Both the position numbers and the translations under genes were made by a program. A stretch of 64,000 nucleotides of DNA from Streptomyces tuirus (GTDB lineage Bacteria; Actinomycetota; Actinomycetes; Streptomycetales; Streptomycetaceae), in assembly GCA_018195615.1 (NCBI GenBank), contig JAGTPG010000002.1, positions 1,426,001 through 1,490,000 on the forward strand. The letters are read 5' to 3'. Of the stretch, positions 1 through 9,334 are shown in pieces (the first letter of the stretch is position 1; each line of letters opens with the position of its first letter). The notes under the pieces were generated by a model. It saw nothing but the letters and a program-made list of their open reading frames with translations. It did no database searches and had not been told where the DNA came from.

Positions 1-412
1 TCGGGATCGCCCGCGCCGTCGACAGCACCGCGCTCACGCGTACCGGCCACGTCGTAGGTACGCTAGGCTTCCTCGCCCCGAGCAGCTGGCGGGCGCGGCC
101 GTCACGCCCGCCGCCGACCTCTATGCCTACGGCATGGTCCTCTGCCACGCCGCGGGCATAGCGCCGCTACCGGACGGACAGCGCCTCGAGTCGGCTCTCG
201 GCCTGCTCCCTGCGAAGCTGCTGGACCTCGTGGGCGGCTGTCTCGACCATGATCCCGCCGCCCGCCCAAGCCCGGCGGACATCCTCGACCAGCTGTCCCG
301 CACATCATTCACCACGGCTGACGATTGGCTGCCGCCACCGGTGCGCACCATGATCGACCGGCATGCCGCCACCGTGCGGCCCACGGGCGACGCCCCACGT
401 AGCGCGTGGTGA
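1..412 (+). CDS. Ser/Thr protein kinase, C-terminal part (frameshifted, 5' end outside window)
   Basis: The 5' end lies outside the window. The first ~80 bases, read in frame 3, give GIARAVDSTALTRTG then VVGTLGFLAP, which is the activation segment after DFG and the start of the APE motif of a Hanks-type kinase. Reading continues one frame over as EQLAGAAVTPAADLYAYGM, so APEQ is split by an apparently lost G near base 80. The rest is the C-lobe, ending LDHDPAARPSPADIL about 40 residues before the stop. No transmembrane or sensor domain follows, so it would be a short soluble kinase or one whose other domains lie upstream. Family assignment is firm; substrate unknown. Confidence 0.72.
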   Translation, partial: RDRPRRRQHRAHAYRPRRRYARLPRPEQLAGAAVTPAADLYAYGMVLCHAAGIAPLPDGQRLESALGLLPAKLLDLVGGCLDHDPAARPSPADILDQLSRTSFTTADDWLPPPVRTMIDRHAATVRPTGDAPRSAW

Positions 413-653
413 AGTCCTTACAGCCGGGTTCAATGAGCCGACCGAGCCGGGCCACTTGCCGCACGAGCACCCGGGACACCGATCACCCCTGCCCCGCCAC
501 CAGTGAACAACCCTCACCGCCCTCTCGGCCCGGCGGTACCGGCCGCACCACCCCGGAAGCTGTGCGGCACGGTACTCACCCGCAGCCCTCTCGGCCCCGC
601 CCCTGGTGCTCGGCCCCTCACCGGTCGGCGAGCAGGGAGCGGAATCCCAGTGA

Positions 654-1595
654 TCAGGCCCAGAACAGTCGGTCGACATCAGGGGCCGTGGGGAGGATCC
701 CCTGCGCCACGGCGGCTCCGCAGAAGTCCCGCAGCGCCCGGCGGTTGGGCTCCAGTCCGTGCGCCCAGCAGGCCCGGCCCATGACGTCCTCCTGCTCCTC
801 GAGTTCGAGAGCGCCCCAGAAGGACAGCCCCCACCCCGGGTCGCTGTACCGGTCCCATGCGGTTTCCTGGGACGAGGTGAAGACATCGACCAGTTCCCGG
901 CCGAGGTCGGGGTGACGTTCGAGGACGGACGTCCGGGCGGCGACGAGGTGCACGATGGGCGCGTAGCCGCGGGTCCGCAACAGACCGATCTCGATCGCCC
1001 TGGACCGGGAACCGTAGAGCCGCCGTGCGCGCCGACGGAAGTCGGGATCGGCCGGGATCTCGGGAGTCAGCATGGCGTCGATCTCACCGCTGCCGAGGGC
1101 TTCGGCGAGCGAGGAAGCGGCCAACCGGCGGACCGGCGCGTCGAGTTCGATGTTCTCGGGGTGCGAACTCGCCCAGGTCATACTGGTCCAGTCGATGCCC
1201 TCGACAGCCGCCATGTCGTGGCGGGCGACGATGCCCATGGACATCTGGAACGTGGGCACGCCGACGACCCCGGACTTGAGGTCCGCCCACGACTCCGCCT
1301 CGGACTCCCGGCGGACCCAGGCGTTGGAGAAGCCGAACATCCGGCGAGGAAAGACGGGCAGCGCGACGATGTCGTCGTGGTCCTGGCGGTACATGAGGTA
1401 GCTCGACAGCGACAGCTCCGCGACATCGAACTCGCGGTGGTGGAGGAACCGTTCGTGCCGGTCTCTGCCATGGAGGTGATCGGCGAGCTGCCCGACGGAC
1501 CGGAAGTCCAACTCCACGCCGGAGTCAGTGGTGCTGGCCCGTTCGAGCAGCGGAAGGTGACGGTCGTAGGGCTCGATGGCGATCGTGACGGACAT
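654..1595 (-). CDS. 4,5-dihydroxyphthalate decarboxylase-like / substrate-binding-fold protein
   Basis: Intact 313-residue protein with an excellent ribosome site (AGGAGG about 6 bases before the ATG). It opens with IAIEPYDRHLPLLERA and contains FDVAELSLSSYLMYR, the pattern of the 4,5-dihydroxyphthalate decarboxylase family, which shares the fold of NMT1/ABC solute-binding proteins. There is no signal peptide, which favours a cytoplasmic enzyme. It stands alone beside a TPR gene, and no phthalate dioxygenase is adjacent. The aromatic operon 20 kb away is the only functional link, and that is inference. The decarboxylase name is family-level and the true substrate is unknown. Confidence 0.65.
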   Translation of the reverse strand: MSVTIAIEPYDRHLPLLERASTTDSGVELDFRSVGQLADHLHGRDRHERFLHHREFDVAELSLSSYLMYRQDHDDIVALPVFPRRMFGFSNAWVRRESEAESWADLKSGVVGVPTFQMSMGIVARHDMAAVEGIDWTSMTWASSHPENIELDAPVRRLAASSLAEALGSGEIDAMLTPEIPADPDFRRRARRLYGSRSRAIEIGLLRTRGYAPIVHLVAARTSVLERHPDLGRELVDVFTSSQETAWDRYSDPGWGLSFWGALELEEQEDVMGRACWAHGLEPNRRALRDFCGAAVAQGILPTAPDVDRLFWA

Positions 1596-1710
1596 GGAAG
1601 GACCTCCTGATCAGCGAGTGAGAGGTTCGCCGTGGGCGTTCTCCGGGGTCGTCGTACGGCTCGCCGCACGACACCGCCGGTACATCGGCGCGGCCCGGCC
1701 CGACCTCAGA

Positions 1711-3441
1711 TCAGCGTGTCTCGTGCCCGGAGCAGCAGTCCGCGGCCTCGGACGCGGATGCTCCGCCGTCACCATGGCTGTCGGCCGACCTGCCCTCGTA
1801 GGTTTCGAGGCGGCAGTAGCACGAGGCCTCGATGGTGACGTCGGCCGCCGCGACCGCGATGTCGCGCTGAACCGCGATCATGGCCGCCTCCCCGTGCCGA
1901 CCGAGCCGGGTCAGGCACTCGTGGAGGCCGTGCAGGCTCCAGACGTTGTTCGGGTGGATCCGGGTGCGCGGCAGCTTCCCGTCCATGCCCAGGTCCGAGC
2001 GATAGACCTGCGCGGCCTCGGCGACATGCCCGCGTTCGAGCAGGAGCGCCCCGTAGGCGTGCCGGACCGGTTGCAGCCAGGAGCGCGGGTCGGCGTACTG
2101 GAGGGCGTCCTCCAGCTCGATCGCCAGGCGCAGCTTCGCGAAGGCCTCGTCGTGGTTGCCCTTGCGATACTCCAGTTCGCCGTCGAGCATCGCGGCGGCG
2201 ACCCTGAGGACGTCCACCTCTTTGTTGGGCAGGCTCATCCGGCTCTCGGGACGGCAGCGGCTGCGACGGTGAACGCGCTGCGGGCCTCCTCGGCCTCCGG
2301 TATGCGCCCGAGCGCCGCGTAGGCGACCCCCTTGGCGTAGTGGATCATCGCGGTCGTCACGCAGTACAGGTCGCGGTCCTCGGGCAGTTCCAGGTCGATG
2401 ACCTCCTCCCACCGGCCGAAGCGGATCAGCACGTGCGGGAGCGCGGAGACATGGCTCTCGATCCAGTCGGCCATCGGAGGGCTGGTGACGCGCAGCAGGT
2501 CCTCGTCAGGACGTCGATCAGTCGGCGGGCGGCGTCCTCGGCCTCGCGGGAGTGCCCGCCCAGCATGGCCGCGAACACCTTCACGTACAGGTTGTGCGCC
2601 CGGTACAGGTGGTAGAAGTGAATGCCTTCCTCGCGCTCGAAGTACCGGTCGTCGGCCGCGATGGCGTCGGTGTTGGAGTCGACGCTGCGCCGGTAGTCAC
2701 CGCAGGCGTTGTCGATGTGGGTGGCCATGTGCGCCAGGTGGCCGGCGTCGGCTGCGAAGTGCCGCAGCCGCTCGGCGGCCGGCAACGCCAGCTCCGGGTG
2801 CGGGGACATCTCCATCAGGTGGACGTACAGGTGGTTCAGTCCCGCGTGCTCCTCTCCCCCGGGCCGCGCCATGGCTCGCTCCAGCACCCGGCGTGCGTCC
2901 GACGTGCCGTACCCGGTCGGCTCCCCGCTTTCCACGTCCCACAGCTTGCGCGGGCTGACGCACAGCAGCGCGTCGGCGAACAACGCGGCGATGTCGAGGT
3001 CATCCGGAAACGCCTCGTACACCGTGCGCATGGCCTCGGCGTAGGCCACGTTGAGCTGGTGCACGTCGACGGGGCCCGGGCCGGCCGGGAACCGTGCGGC
3101 GATCGCCGTGACGAGGGCCTGCTCGACCGGCGTCGCCCGAGGCGCCGCCTGGTCGGCAAGCCGCAGCGCGGCGGTGACGGCCTCGACGGTGGCGTCGAAG
3201 TCGGCGGCGTCGAAGAGGCGCCACGCCTTGTTGTAGTTCGGTCCCGAGGCGTAGGCGAAGCCCCAGGACGCCATGGCGAGCTCGGGTCGTGCTTCCTGGC
3301 TCGTTCGAAGCAGCGCGCCGCTTCCTCGAAGTTGAAGGCGTACGACCACGCCATGCCGCGATCGAACCAGAGCTGCGCCTCGGCGGACGAGGTGGTCACC
3401 CTGCGCGTGAATTCGCCGAGATCGTAGTAGGCGGCCGTCAT
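1711..3441 (-). CDS. Tetratricopeptide-repeat protein (three frameshifts)
   Basis: One protein of roughly 575 residues is spread over three frames, with breaks near 3284, 2503 and 2247. Each is repaired by adding one G in a CGGAG context. The N-terminus has AQLWFDRGMAWSYAFNFEE followed by AARCFERARKHDP, a clear TPR pair. The middle holds further helical repeats (HLAHMATHID, RSVDSNTDAIAADDRYFE) and the C-terminus has YRKGNHDEAFAKLRLAIELE. No enzyme domain or signal peptide is visible. ATG 3441 is preferred to GTG 3450 because GGAG lies 8 bases upstream. Likely a cytoplasmic scaffold of the long TPR type common in actinomycetes; partner unknown. Confidence 0.65.
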
Positions 3442-3548
3442 GTCGGTCACTCCGTTCAGGCAGTCTCACGTGCTCAGGGCGGCAGTGGTCGGTGGGGTGA
3501 CTCTAGGAGAGGAAGCAGCGGGGGCGCTGTTACTCGATCGGGGACTGT

Positions 3549-3746
3549 TCACAAGAGGGGGATGACGGCATCAAGTGTGGGCGCGGCCAGGGCGGGCTCG
3601 TCGTTGAGGCCGTCCCGGCCTCGGCGGCGAGGTGTGCGGCGGCCAGGCGCCGGTCAGGAGCGGCGATACCGAGCAGTCCTGACCTCGTCGTCCCGCTCCT
3701 TCGCGACGGGGAGCGGTTCGCCGGTGATGCTCGCCTGATCCACGTC
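3549..3746 (-). pseudogene. Decayed fragment of a P-type (metal) ATPase
   Basis: Between the TPR gene and the FAD oxidase there is no intact gene, but the minus strand of 3681-3746 reads VDQASITGEPLPVAKERDD, the TGE actuator-domain signature of P1-type ATPases. About 60 bases further on, 3549-3623 reads RDGLNDEPALAAPTLDAV, which resembles the GDGxNDxPALA hinge motif. The membrane helices and the DKTGT phosphorylation motif that normally separate these are missing, so this is an internally deleted relic. The TGE piece is convincing; the GDG piece is suggestive only. The rest of 3442-3918 holds nothing else I recognise. Confidence 0.5.
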
Positions 3747-3918
3747 GCTCGCCCCAGGGCTTCCCAGCCCGGTTCCCAGCCGCCCGTGACGTACGGCTTC
3801 GCCCGTTCGACCTGCTTGGGCGTGAGGACGTCATCGCGGGTCCTTGGGGCGGAGGTACGATGCCTCCGCCCCACAGGAACAGTGCAGACTACTTCACGCC
3901 TTCAGGTGCAGGCCGGGG

Positions 3919-5202
3919 TCAGCGGAGCTTGTCCTTCGCCTTGTAGTAGGCGCCGCCGAACGGCAGGAACCAGGCGGTGCCGTTGTAGAAGGGGACCGGG
4001 ACCTTGGGGAAGCCGAGGCCGCGCAGCGGGTTGGCCTCCGGGCGGCCGTCCATCATCTCGGCGACCGCGCGGCCCATGTAGGTGGCCATCTGGACGCCGT
4101 GGCCGCAGTAGCCCATGGAGTAGTAGAGGCCGTTCGCCTCGCCCGCGTGCGGGATGCGGTCCCAGGAGAAACCGACCATGCCGCCCCACACGTAGTCGAT
4201 CCGCACCCCGGCGAGCTGCGGGAAGATCTCGGTCATCTCCCGCTTCAGGATGTCGCCGCTCTTGACGTCGGAGGCCGGGTCGGACGGCGCGAACCGGGCC
4301 CGGCCGCCGAAGGCGAGACGGTTGTCGGGAGTGAGGCGGATGTAGTGGCCGATGTTCTTGGAGTCGACCACCAGGCGGCCGTTCGGGATCAGTGCCTTGG
4401 CACGCTCCTCGCCGAGCGGCTCGGTGACGATGATGAAGCTGCCGACGTTGATCAGCCGCTTGCGGAACCACGGCATCGACTTGTCGGTGTAGGCGTCGGT
4501 CGCGGCCATGACCTGCTTGGCGCGGACGGTACCGTGCGGCGTCTCGACCACGAAACCGCCACCGGGCAGCCGGGTGAGGCCGGTGGCCGCGTTGCGCTCG
4601 TGGATCTCCGCGCCGGCCCGTTCGGCGGCCTCGGCAAGGCCGTACACGTACTTTCCGACGTGCAGAGCGGCGCTCAGCGGGTCGAGCAGGGCGCCGTGGT
4701 AGTAGTCCGAGCCCAGTTCGGACTTGAGCTCACTCCGGGTCAGGAGGTGGGTCTCGTGGCCGAAGTTGTCAGCCAGGTCGCGCTGGGTGGCCCGCATCGA
4801 CTCGAAGTGCTGCGGTTTGAAAGCGACTCCGAGCCGGCCGGCGCGGTGGAAGTCGCAGTCGATGCGCTCGGTCCGTGTGATCTCCTCGACCACGTCGACG
4901 GCCTCGCGGAAGGAGTCGTACAGCTCGCGGGCGCGCTCCTGGCCGTAGCGCTTGCGGGCCTCGCCGACACCGATGGTGAGGCCCTGGGTGCACATACTGC
5001 CGTTGCGCCCGGAGGCGCCCGAGCCGACCTTGTCCTTCTCGACGAGGATGACCCGGGCTCCCTTGCGGGCGGTGTGGTAGGCGGTGGACAGGCCGGTGAG
5101 GCCGCCGCCGATGACCACCACGTCCGCCTCGTCCGGCAGGTCCTTTCCGGAACGGTCGGGCAGGGCGGGGGCGGTGTCGAGCCAGTAGGGGATCTGCTTC
5201 AT
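3919..5202 (-). CDS. FAD-dependent amine oxidase, DAO / PuuB family
   Basis: 427-residue protein with an N-terminal dinucleotide-binding motif VVVIGGGLTGLSTAYH and the FAD contact SGASGRNGS, followed by the DAO fold; the C-terminus carries GYCGHGVQMATYMGRAVAE. It resembles gamma-glutamylputrescine oxidase and related enzymes that oxidise an amine to an aldehyde with release of ammonia or amine and H2O2. ATG 5202 is chosen because the NADB fold begins just after it; upstream codons look non-coding and the ribosome site is weak. It is the last gene of a 13-gene minus-strand operon that also encodes an aminotransferase and an aldehyde dehydrogenase, fitting amine catabolism. Exact substrate not determinable. 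Confidence 0.8.
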   Translation of the reverse strand: MKQIPYWLDTAPALPDRSGKDLPDEADVVVIGGGLTGLSTAYHTARKGARVILVEKDKVGSGASGRNGSMCTQGLTIGVGEARKRYGQERARELYDSFREAVDVVEEITRTERIDCDFHRAGRLGVAFKPQHFESMRATQRDLADNFGHETHLLTRSELKSELGSDYYHGALLDPLSAALHVGKYVYGLAEAAERAGAEIHERNAATGLTRLPGGGFVVETPHGTVRAKQVMAATDAYTDKSMPWFRKRLINVGSFIIVTEPLGEERAKALIPNGRLVVDSKNIGHYIRLTPDNRLAFGGRARFAPSDPASDVKSGDILKREMTEIFPQLAGVRIDYVWGGMVGFSWDRIPHAGEANGLYYSMGYCGHGVQMATYMGRAVAEMMDGRPEANPLRGLGFPKVPVPFYNGTAWFLPFGGAYYKAKDKLR

Positions 5203-5231
5203 GGCGTGCGTTCTCACATCCGTACGAGGGT

Positions 5232-5897
5232 TCAGCAGCCGAGGAGCTTCGGCAGGCCCGTCATGTCGGTCAGCTCGTCGTACGGCTGGTAGTCGGCGCT
5301 GCCCTTGCGGCCGTAGCGGTTGATCCACACCCGGCGCTTCAGGCCGAGGTCGCGGGTGGGGATGTGGTCGTACTCCCAGCCCTGGGCGGTGTGGATGACC
5401 TGGGAAGGCTCGACGCCCATGGTCTTGAAGGCGTGCTCGAAGGTCTGCCGATCAGGCTTGTAGGCGCCTGCCTGCTGGGCGGTGATGACGTGGTCGAAGT
5501 CGACGCCGATGTTCTTGACGTTCTGCGCGATCAGGTCGTCGTCGGTATTGGAGATGATGGCGATCTCGTACTTCGTCTTCAGCTTCCGCAGTGCGTCCGG
5601 GACCTCCGGGAAAGGCCCGAACGTGGGGACGGCCCCGACCAGGGCGTCGCCGTCGGACTCGCGGTACTCCAGGCCGTGCAGGCGCATGGCGTTGCGCAGG
5701 CTGGAGTGCAGGACCTCGTGGTAGGGGCGGTAGGCCTCCAGGACGGCCTGGAAGCGCATGACGCGAAAGTCGTCGAGGAACTCGTCGACGTCCAGGTTGT
5801 CCAGGTCCAGCCGGTCCTGGAGGACCTTCAGGGTGGTGGGGCCGAGCTGGAAGTCGACCAGGGTGCCATAGGCGTCGAAGGTGACGATCTCTCGCAT
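5232..5897 (-). CDS. HAD-superfamily hydrolase, haloacid dehalogenase type II
   Basis: About 221 residues. Motif I is VTFDAYGTLVDF with the nucleophilic Asp, motif II is IISNTDDDL, and the lysine motif is GAYKPDRQTFEHA. This is the pattern of L-2-haloacid dehalogenase-like HAD proteins. ATG 5897 (AGG 10-12 bases upstream) is preferred to GTG 5912. It lies between the aldo/keto reductase and the FAD oxidase of the amine operon. Real dehalogenase activity is unproven; many members of this subfamily act on other small substrates, so a housekeeping phosphatase role in the pathway is possible. Confidence 0.8.
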   Translation of the reverse strand: MREIVTFDAYGTLVDFQLGPTTLKVLQDRLDLDNLDVDEFLDDFRVMRFQAVLEAYRPYHEVLHSSLRNAMRLHGLEYRESDGDALVGAVPTFGPFPEVPDALRKLKTKYEIAIISNTDDDLIAQNVKNIGVDFDHVITAQQAGAYKPDRQTFEHAFKTMGVEPSQVIHTAQGWEYDHIPTRDLGLKRRVWINRYGRKGSADYQPYDELTDMTGLPKLLGC

Positions 5898-5939
5898 GAT
5901 GTCCAGCCTCACTTCGCTTGACTACAAGGGGTGGTGGTT

Positions 5940-6878
5940 TCAGACGACGCGTTCACCGGGGGTGACGATCGCGTCCAGTGCGGCCAGGTCGGCCGCGTCG
6001 GGGATCCATTCGGCCGCCGCCGCGTTGGCGGTGACCTGGTCGGGGTTCATGGCACCGCAGATGACGGAGCCGACCGCGGGGAGTGCGGCCAGTGAGCCGA
6101 CGGCCACCTGGAGGAGGGTCAGGCCGCGCTCGGCGCCGTAGGAGGTGAGTGCCTCGACCTTGTCGAGGGCTGCATCGGTGAGCCAGCCCTGCCGCCAGGA
6201 GAGCCTGCTGCCGGGCGGGGGCTCCTCGCCGCGCCGGTACTTGCCGCTGAGCAGGCCGTTGGCCAGCGGGTAGTAGGGCAGCAGGCCCATGCCGTGGCTG
6301 AGGCAGGCGGGGATCAGGTCGTTCTCCACGCTCCGGTCGAGCAGGTGGTAGCGGGCCTGGGTGGAGACGAAGGCGCCGGTGAGCTGCTCGGGCGGGAGGT
6401 TGGAGCAGCCGATATGCCGGATCTTGCCCTCGTCGACCAGTTCCTGGAGGGTGGCGACCGTCTCCTCCAGCGGGGTGAGGCCGTCCGGCTCGTGGTACTG
6501 GTACAGGTCGATCCGGTCGGTGCCGAGCCGGCGCAGGGAGGACTCGACGGCGTACCGGATGTAGGGGCGGGCGCCGCGCCGGCCGTACCCGTCGGCCTCG
6601 GGGCCCATCTCCATGCCGAACTTGGTGGCGAGGACGACGTCGTCACGGCGGCCTTTGAGTGCGGCGCCGAGGAGCCGTTCGCCGTCGCCCCGGGCGCCGC
6701 CGCTCTCGCCGAACCCGCCGTACATGTCGGCGGTGTCGAACAGGGTGATCCCGGCGTCGAGGGCGGCGTGGACGACGGCCCGTGTGCCGTCCTCGTCGAG
6801 GCGGGAGCCGAAGTTGTTGCCTCCGACACCGACGACCGAGACCTCGGGGCCGCGTTCGCCCAGAGTGCGGTACCTCAT
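5940..6878 (-). CDS. Aldo/keto reductase
   Basis: 312 residues, full length for the family. The catalytic tetrad is visible: Asp and Tyr in FDTADMYGG, Lys in VVLATKFGMEMG and His in LYQYHEPDGL. The C-terminal NADPH-binding stretch includes VGSVICGAMNPDQV. It is of the YajO/Tas-like type that reduces aldehydes or ketones with NADPH. It sits 22 bases downstream of the aldehyde dehydrogenase in the same operon, so both may handle the aldehyde made by the FAD oxidases or the aminotransferase, one reducing and one oxidising it. Confidence 0.85.
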   Translation of the reverse strand: MRYRTLGERGPEVSVVGVGGNNFGSRLDEDGTRAVVHAALDAGITLFDTADMYGGFGESGGARGDGERLLGAALKGRRDDVVLATKFGMEMGPEADGYGRRGARPYIRYAVESSLRRLGTDRIDLYQYHEPDGLTPLEETVATLQELVDEGKIRHIGCSNLPPEQLTGAFVSTQARYHLLDRSVENDLIPACLSHGMGLLPYYPLANGLLSGKYRRGEEPPPGSRLSWRQGWLTDAALDKVEALTSYGAERGLTLLQVAVGSLAALPAVGSVICGAMNPDQVTANAAAAEWIPDAADLAALDAIVTPGERVV

Positions 6879-6900
6879 GATTGGTCTTCCCTCGTGGTGG

Positions 6901-8362
6901 TCATGATCGGTCTGCGAATCCGATGCAGACGTTCTTGGTCTGCGTGTAGCTGGCGAGGGCCTCCAGGCCCTTCTCCCGGCCCCAGCCGCTGTGCTTGTAG
7001 CCGCCGAAGGGCAGCTCGATGCCGGTACCGGCGTTGGTGACGTTGACGTAGACCTGTCCGGCCCGGATGCCCTCGGCCAGCCGCATCGCCTTGTCGATGT
7101 CGCGGGTCCAGACGTACGAGGACAGGCCGTAGGGGCTGTCGTTGGCGATCTTCAGGGCGTCGTCCGCGTCGTCGAAATCGATGACGGTGACGACGGGGCC
7201 GAAGATCTCCTCGCGGGCGCACCGGGACTGGTTGGTGAGGCTGGTGAGGACGGTCGGCTCGATGTAGTAGCCGTCCGCCAGTTCGGGGGCGGAGGGGGCG
7301 CCGCCGCCGACCCGCGCCACCGCGCCTTCCTGCCGGGCCAGTTCCAGATAGCCCAGCACACGGTCGCGCTGCCGGGCGGCGACCAACGGGCCGACGTCCG
7401 GGTCCGTGAGGCCGGGCCCGACCCGCAGAGCGGCGATCCGCTCGACCAGCCGGTCCAGGAAGTCCTCTGCGCCGCGCTGGAGGAGCAGCCGTGTCCCGGC
7501 GGAGCACATCTGGCCGGCGTTGCTGAACGACCAGCCGAGGATCGCGCTGACCGCCAGGTCGAAGTCGGCGTCGGCGAAGACGACGAACGGTGACTTGCCG
7601 CCGAGCTCCGTCACGGAGGGCACCACGTTGGCGGCGGCGGCCTGGGCGACCTTGATGCCGGTCGGGACCGAGCCGGTGAAGGTCACCTGGTCGATGCCGG
7701 GGTGCCCGGCGAGGGCCGCGCCGGTCTCGCCGTCGCCGGGTACGACGTTCAGCACGCCGGGCGGCAGCCCGCATTCCAGGGCGATGCGTGCGACCTCCAG
7801 CGGAGTGAGCGGCGCCTCCGGGGAGGGCTTGAGCACCACCGTGCAGCCCGCCGCCAGTGCGGGGCGGAGCCCCGCGCGGTGTTCTGGAGGGGGTAGTTGA
7901 ACGGGATGATCTGGCCGGAGACGCCGATCGGTTCGCGGAGGGTGTAGTCGATCAGGCCGGGGCCGAGGGGATCGTCGTGCCGCCGAGCTTGTCGGCGGTG
8001 CCCGCGTAGAACTCGAAGTAGCGGGCGGCGGACTCGACATCGGCCTTGGCCTGACGGAGCGGCTTGCCGACGTCCTGGCACTCCAGGCGGGCCAGCCGGT
8101 CACCCTCGCGCCGGATCGCCTCCGCGATGCGGGTGAGCAGCCTGCCCCGGTCGGCGGGGCGCATCCCGGCCCACTCTGCTGCCGTGAAGGCCGCACGGGC
8201 CGCCGCCACCGCCCGGTCGACATCCGCCTGTCCGGCCAGCGCCACCTCGGCGATGGCCGACCCGTCGGACGGGTCGAGGACCGTGAAACTGCGGCCGTCG
8301 GCGGCGGGGGCCGGCTTGCCGTCGATCAGCAGCAGCTCGGTCGGCGGGAGTTCGCCGCTCAT
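6901..8362 (-). CDS. NAD(P)-dependent aldehyde dehydrogenase (two frameshifts)
   Basis: Full-length ALDH of about 486 residues once two lost bases near 7970 (C run before CTCGGC) and 7874 (G run) are restored. It begins MSGELPPTELLLIDGKP, continues in the second frame with IGVSGQIIPFNYPLQN and ends in the third. The catalytic Glu lies in VTELGGKSPFVVF and the catalytic Cys in NAGQMCSAGTRLL; the C-terminus has LPFGGYKHSGWGREKG. The start overlaps the upstream deacylase stop as ATGA, showing translational coupling. Likely oxidises the aldehyde produced from the imported amine. With both breaks taken literally the enzyme would be dead. Confidence 0.78.
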
Positions 8363-9311
8363 GGCTGGATCTCCCCCTGCACCTCACCGAAGATGACGAC
8401 CTCGTCGCCGGGACGGACGGTGCGGATCCGGCGGACCCAGAGCACGATGCCCTCCTGCGGGGCGCGGACCTCCTCCAGCGTGTTGCCGTAGTGGTCGACG
8501 ATGTGGGCGATCAGGTCGCCTTCCTTGCAGTTCTCGCCCGGCTCGGTGTGGCCGAGGAAGAAGCCGCCCGCGGCGGACCGGGCGAACGTACCGGAGACGG
8601 CCGTGTAGCTGTCGCGGAGTTCCGCATCACCGTCGATCATGCCGAGCTGGCGCATCACGTTGCTGATCGAGTGCATGTGCAGTGCGACGTTCTGCTCGCG
8701 GTAGGTTCCGCCGCCGGCCTCGATGGTGATGGCGGGCTTGCCGGCCGCGAGGGTGGGGTGGCGGACCGTGCCGCCCCACTTGCCCCCCTTCCAGACCAGC
8801 TCGTGACCGGCGGCCAGAGCGAGGTCCGTCGCCAGGTCCTCGTAGCCGCCCTGGAGGATGACCAGCGGAGCGATCTCGCCGAATGTGCCGCCGGTGTGCA
8901 GGTCGACCAGGGCGTCGATGGAGGGGACGACCTGCTCGACGAAGGTGGCGGCCAGGCGCAGGGAGTACGAGCCGTCAGCGTCACCGGGGAAGATGCGGTT
9001 GAGGTTGAGGTGGTCCAGACCGCTGGTGCGGGCGGCCGCCTCGAAGGCGGGGGTGTTCATGCAGGGGATGCCGACGAGGGTGCCGCGCAGGGTGGCCGGG
9101 TCGATCTCGGCGAGGACGCGTCGGATGGCCTCCTGCCCGTCGTACTCGTCGCCGTGCACACCGGCGTCCACGCACAGGACCGGGCCTTCCCGGTACCGTT
9201 GACGACGATCAGCGGGATGCCGAGCTCCACGCCGTAGCTGCTGGTACCGACCGGGATCAGACCCTGGGCGCGCTCGCCGGGGGCGACGGTCAGGGGGCCG
9301 ATGGAGTACAT
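8359..9311 (-). CDS. Succinylglutamate desuccinylase / aspartoacylase-family deacylase (one frameshift)
   Basis: Zinc carboxypeptidase-fold amidohydrolase. ATG 9311 follows a good GGAAAGGA site; the first frame gives MYSIGPLTVAPGERAQG, and the rest continues in the next frame after a lost G near 9193 (AAGGGCCC read as AAGGCCC). Zinc ligands appear as VHGDEYDG (His and Glu) and LVDLHTGG (His). The C-terminal beta domain ends VVIFGEVQGE. Family members remove acyl groups from N-acyl amino acids; DoeB of ectoine breakdown is one relative. A second, diverged family member lies at 14770-15739 in the same operon, which suggests an acylated substrate or intermediate. Confidence 0.78.
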
Positions 9312-9334
9312 GTGGTTCCTTTCCAGAACGTGTG

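Noticed and set aside
413..653. Possible gene between kinase and decarboxylase-like gene
   Set aside because: Open frames here are Pro/Arg/Ser-rich with no ribosome site or domain; treated as intergenic.
3844..5292. 482-codon plus-strand open frame opposite the FAD oxidase
   Set aside because: Its translation is low-complexity Val/Gly/Asp/Leu-rich, as expected for the complement of a GC-rich gene, and the minus-strand protein has clear FAD motifs.
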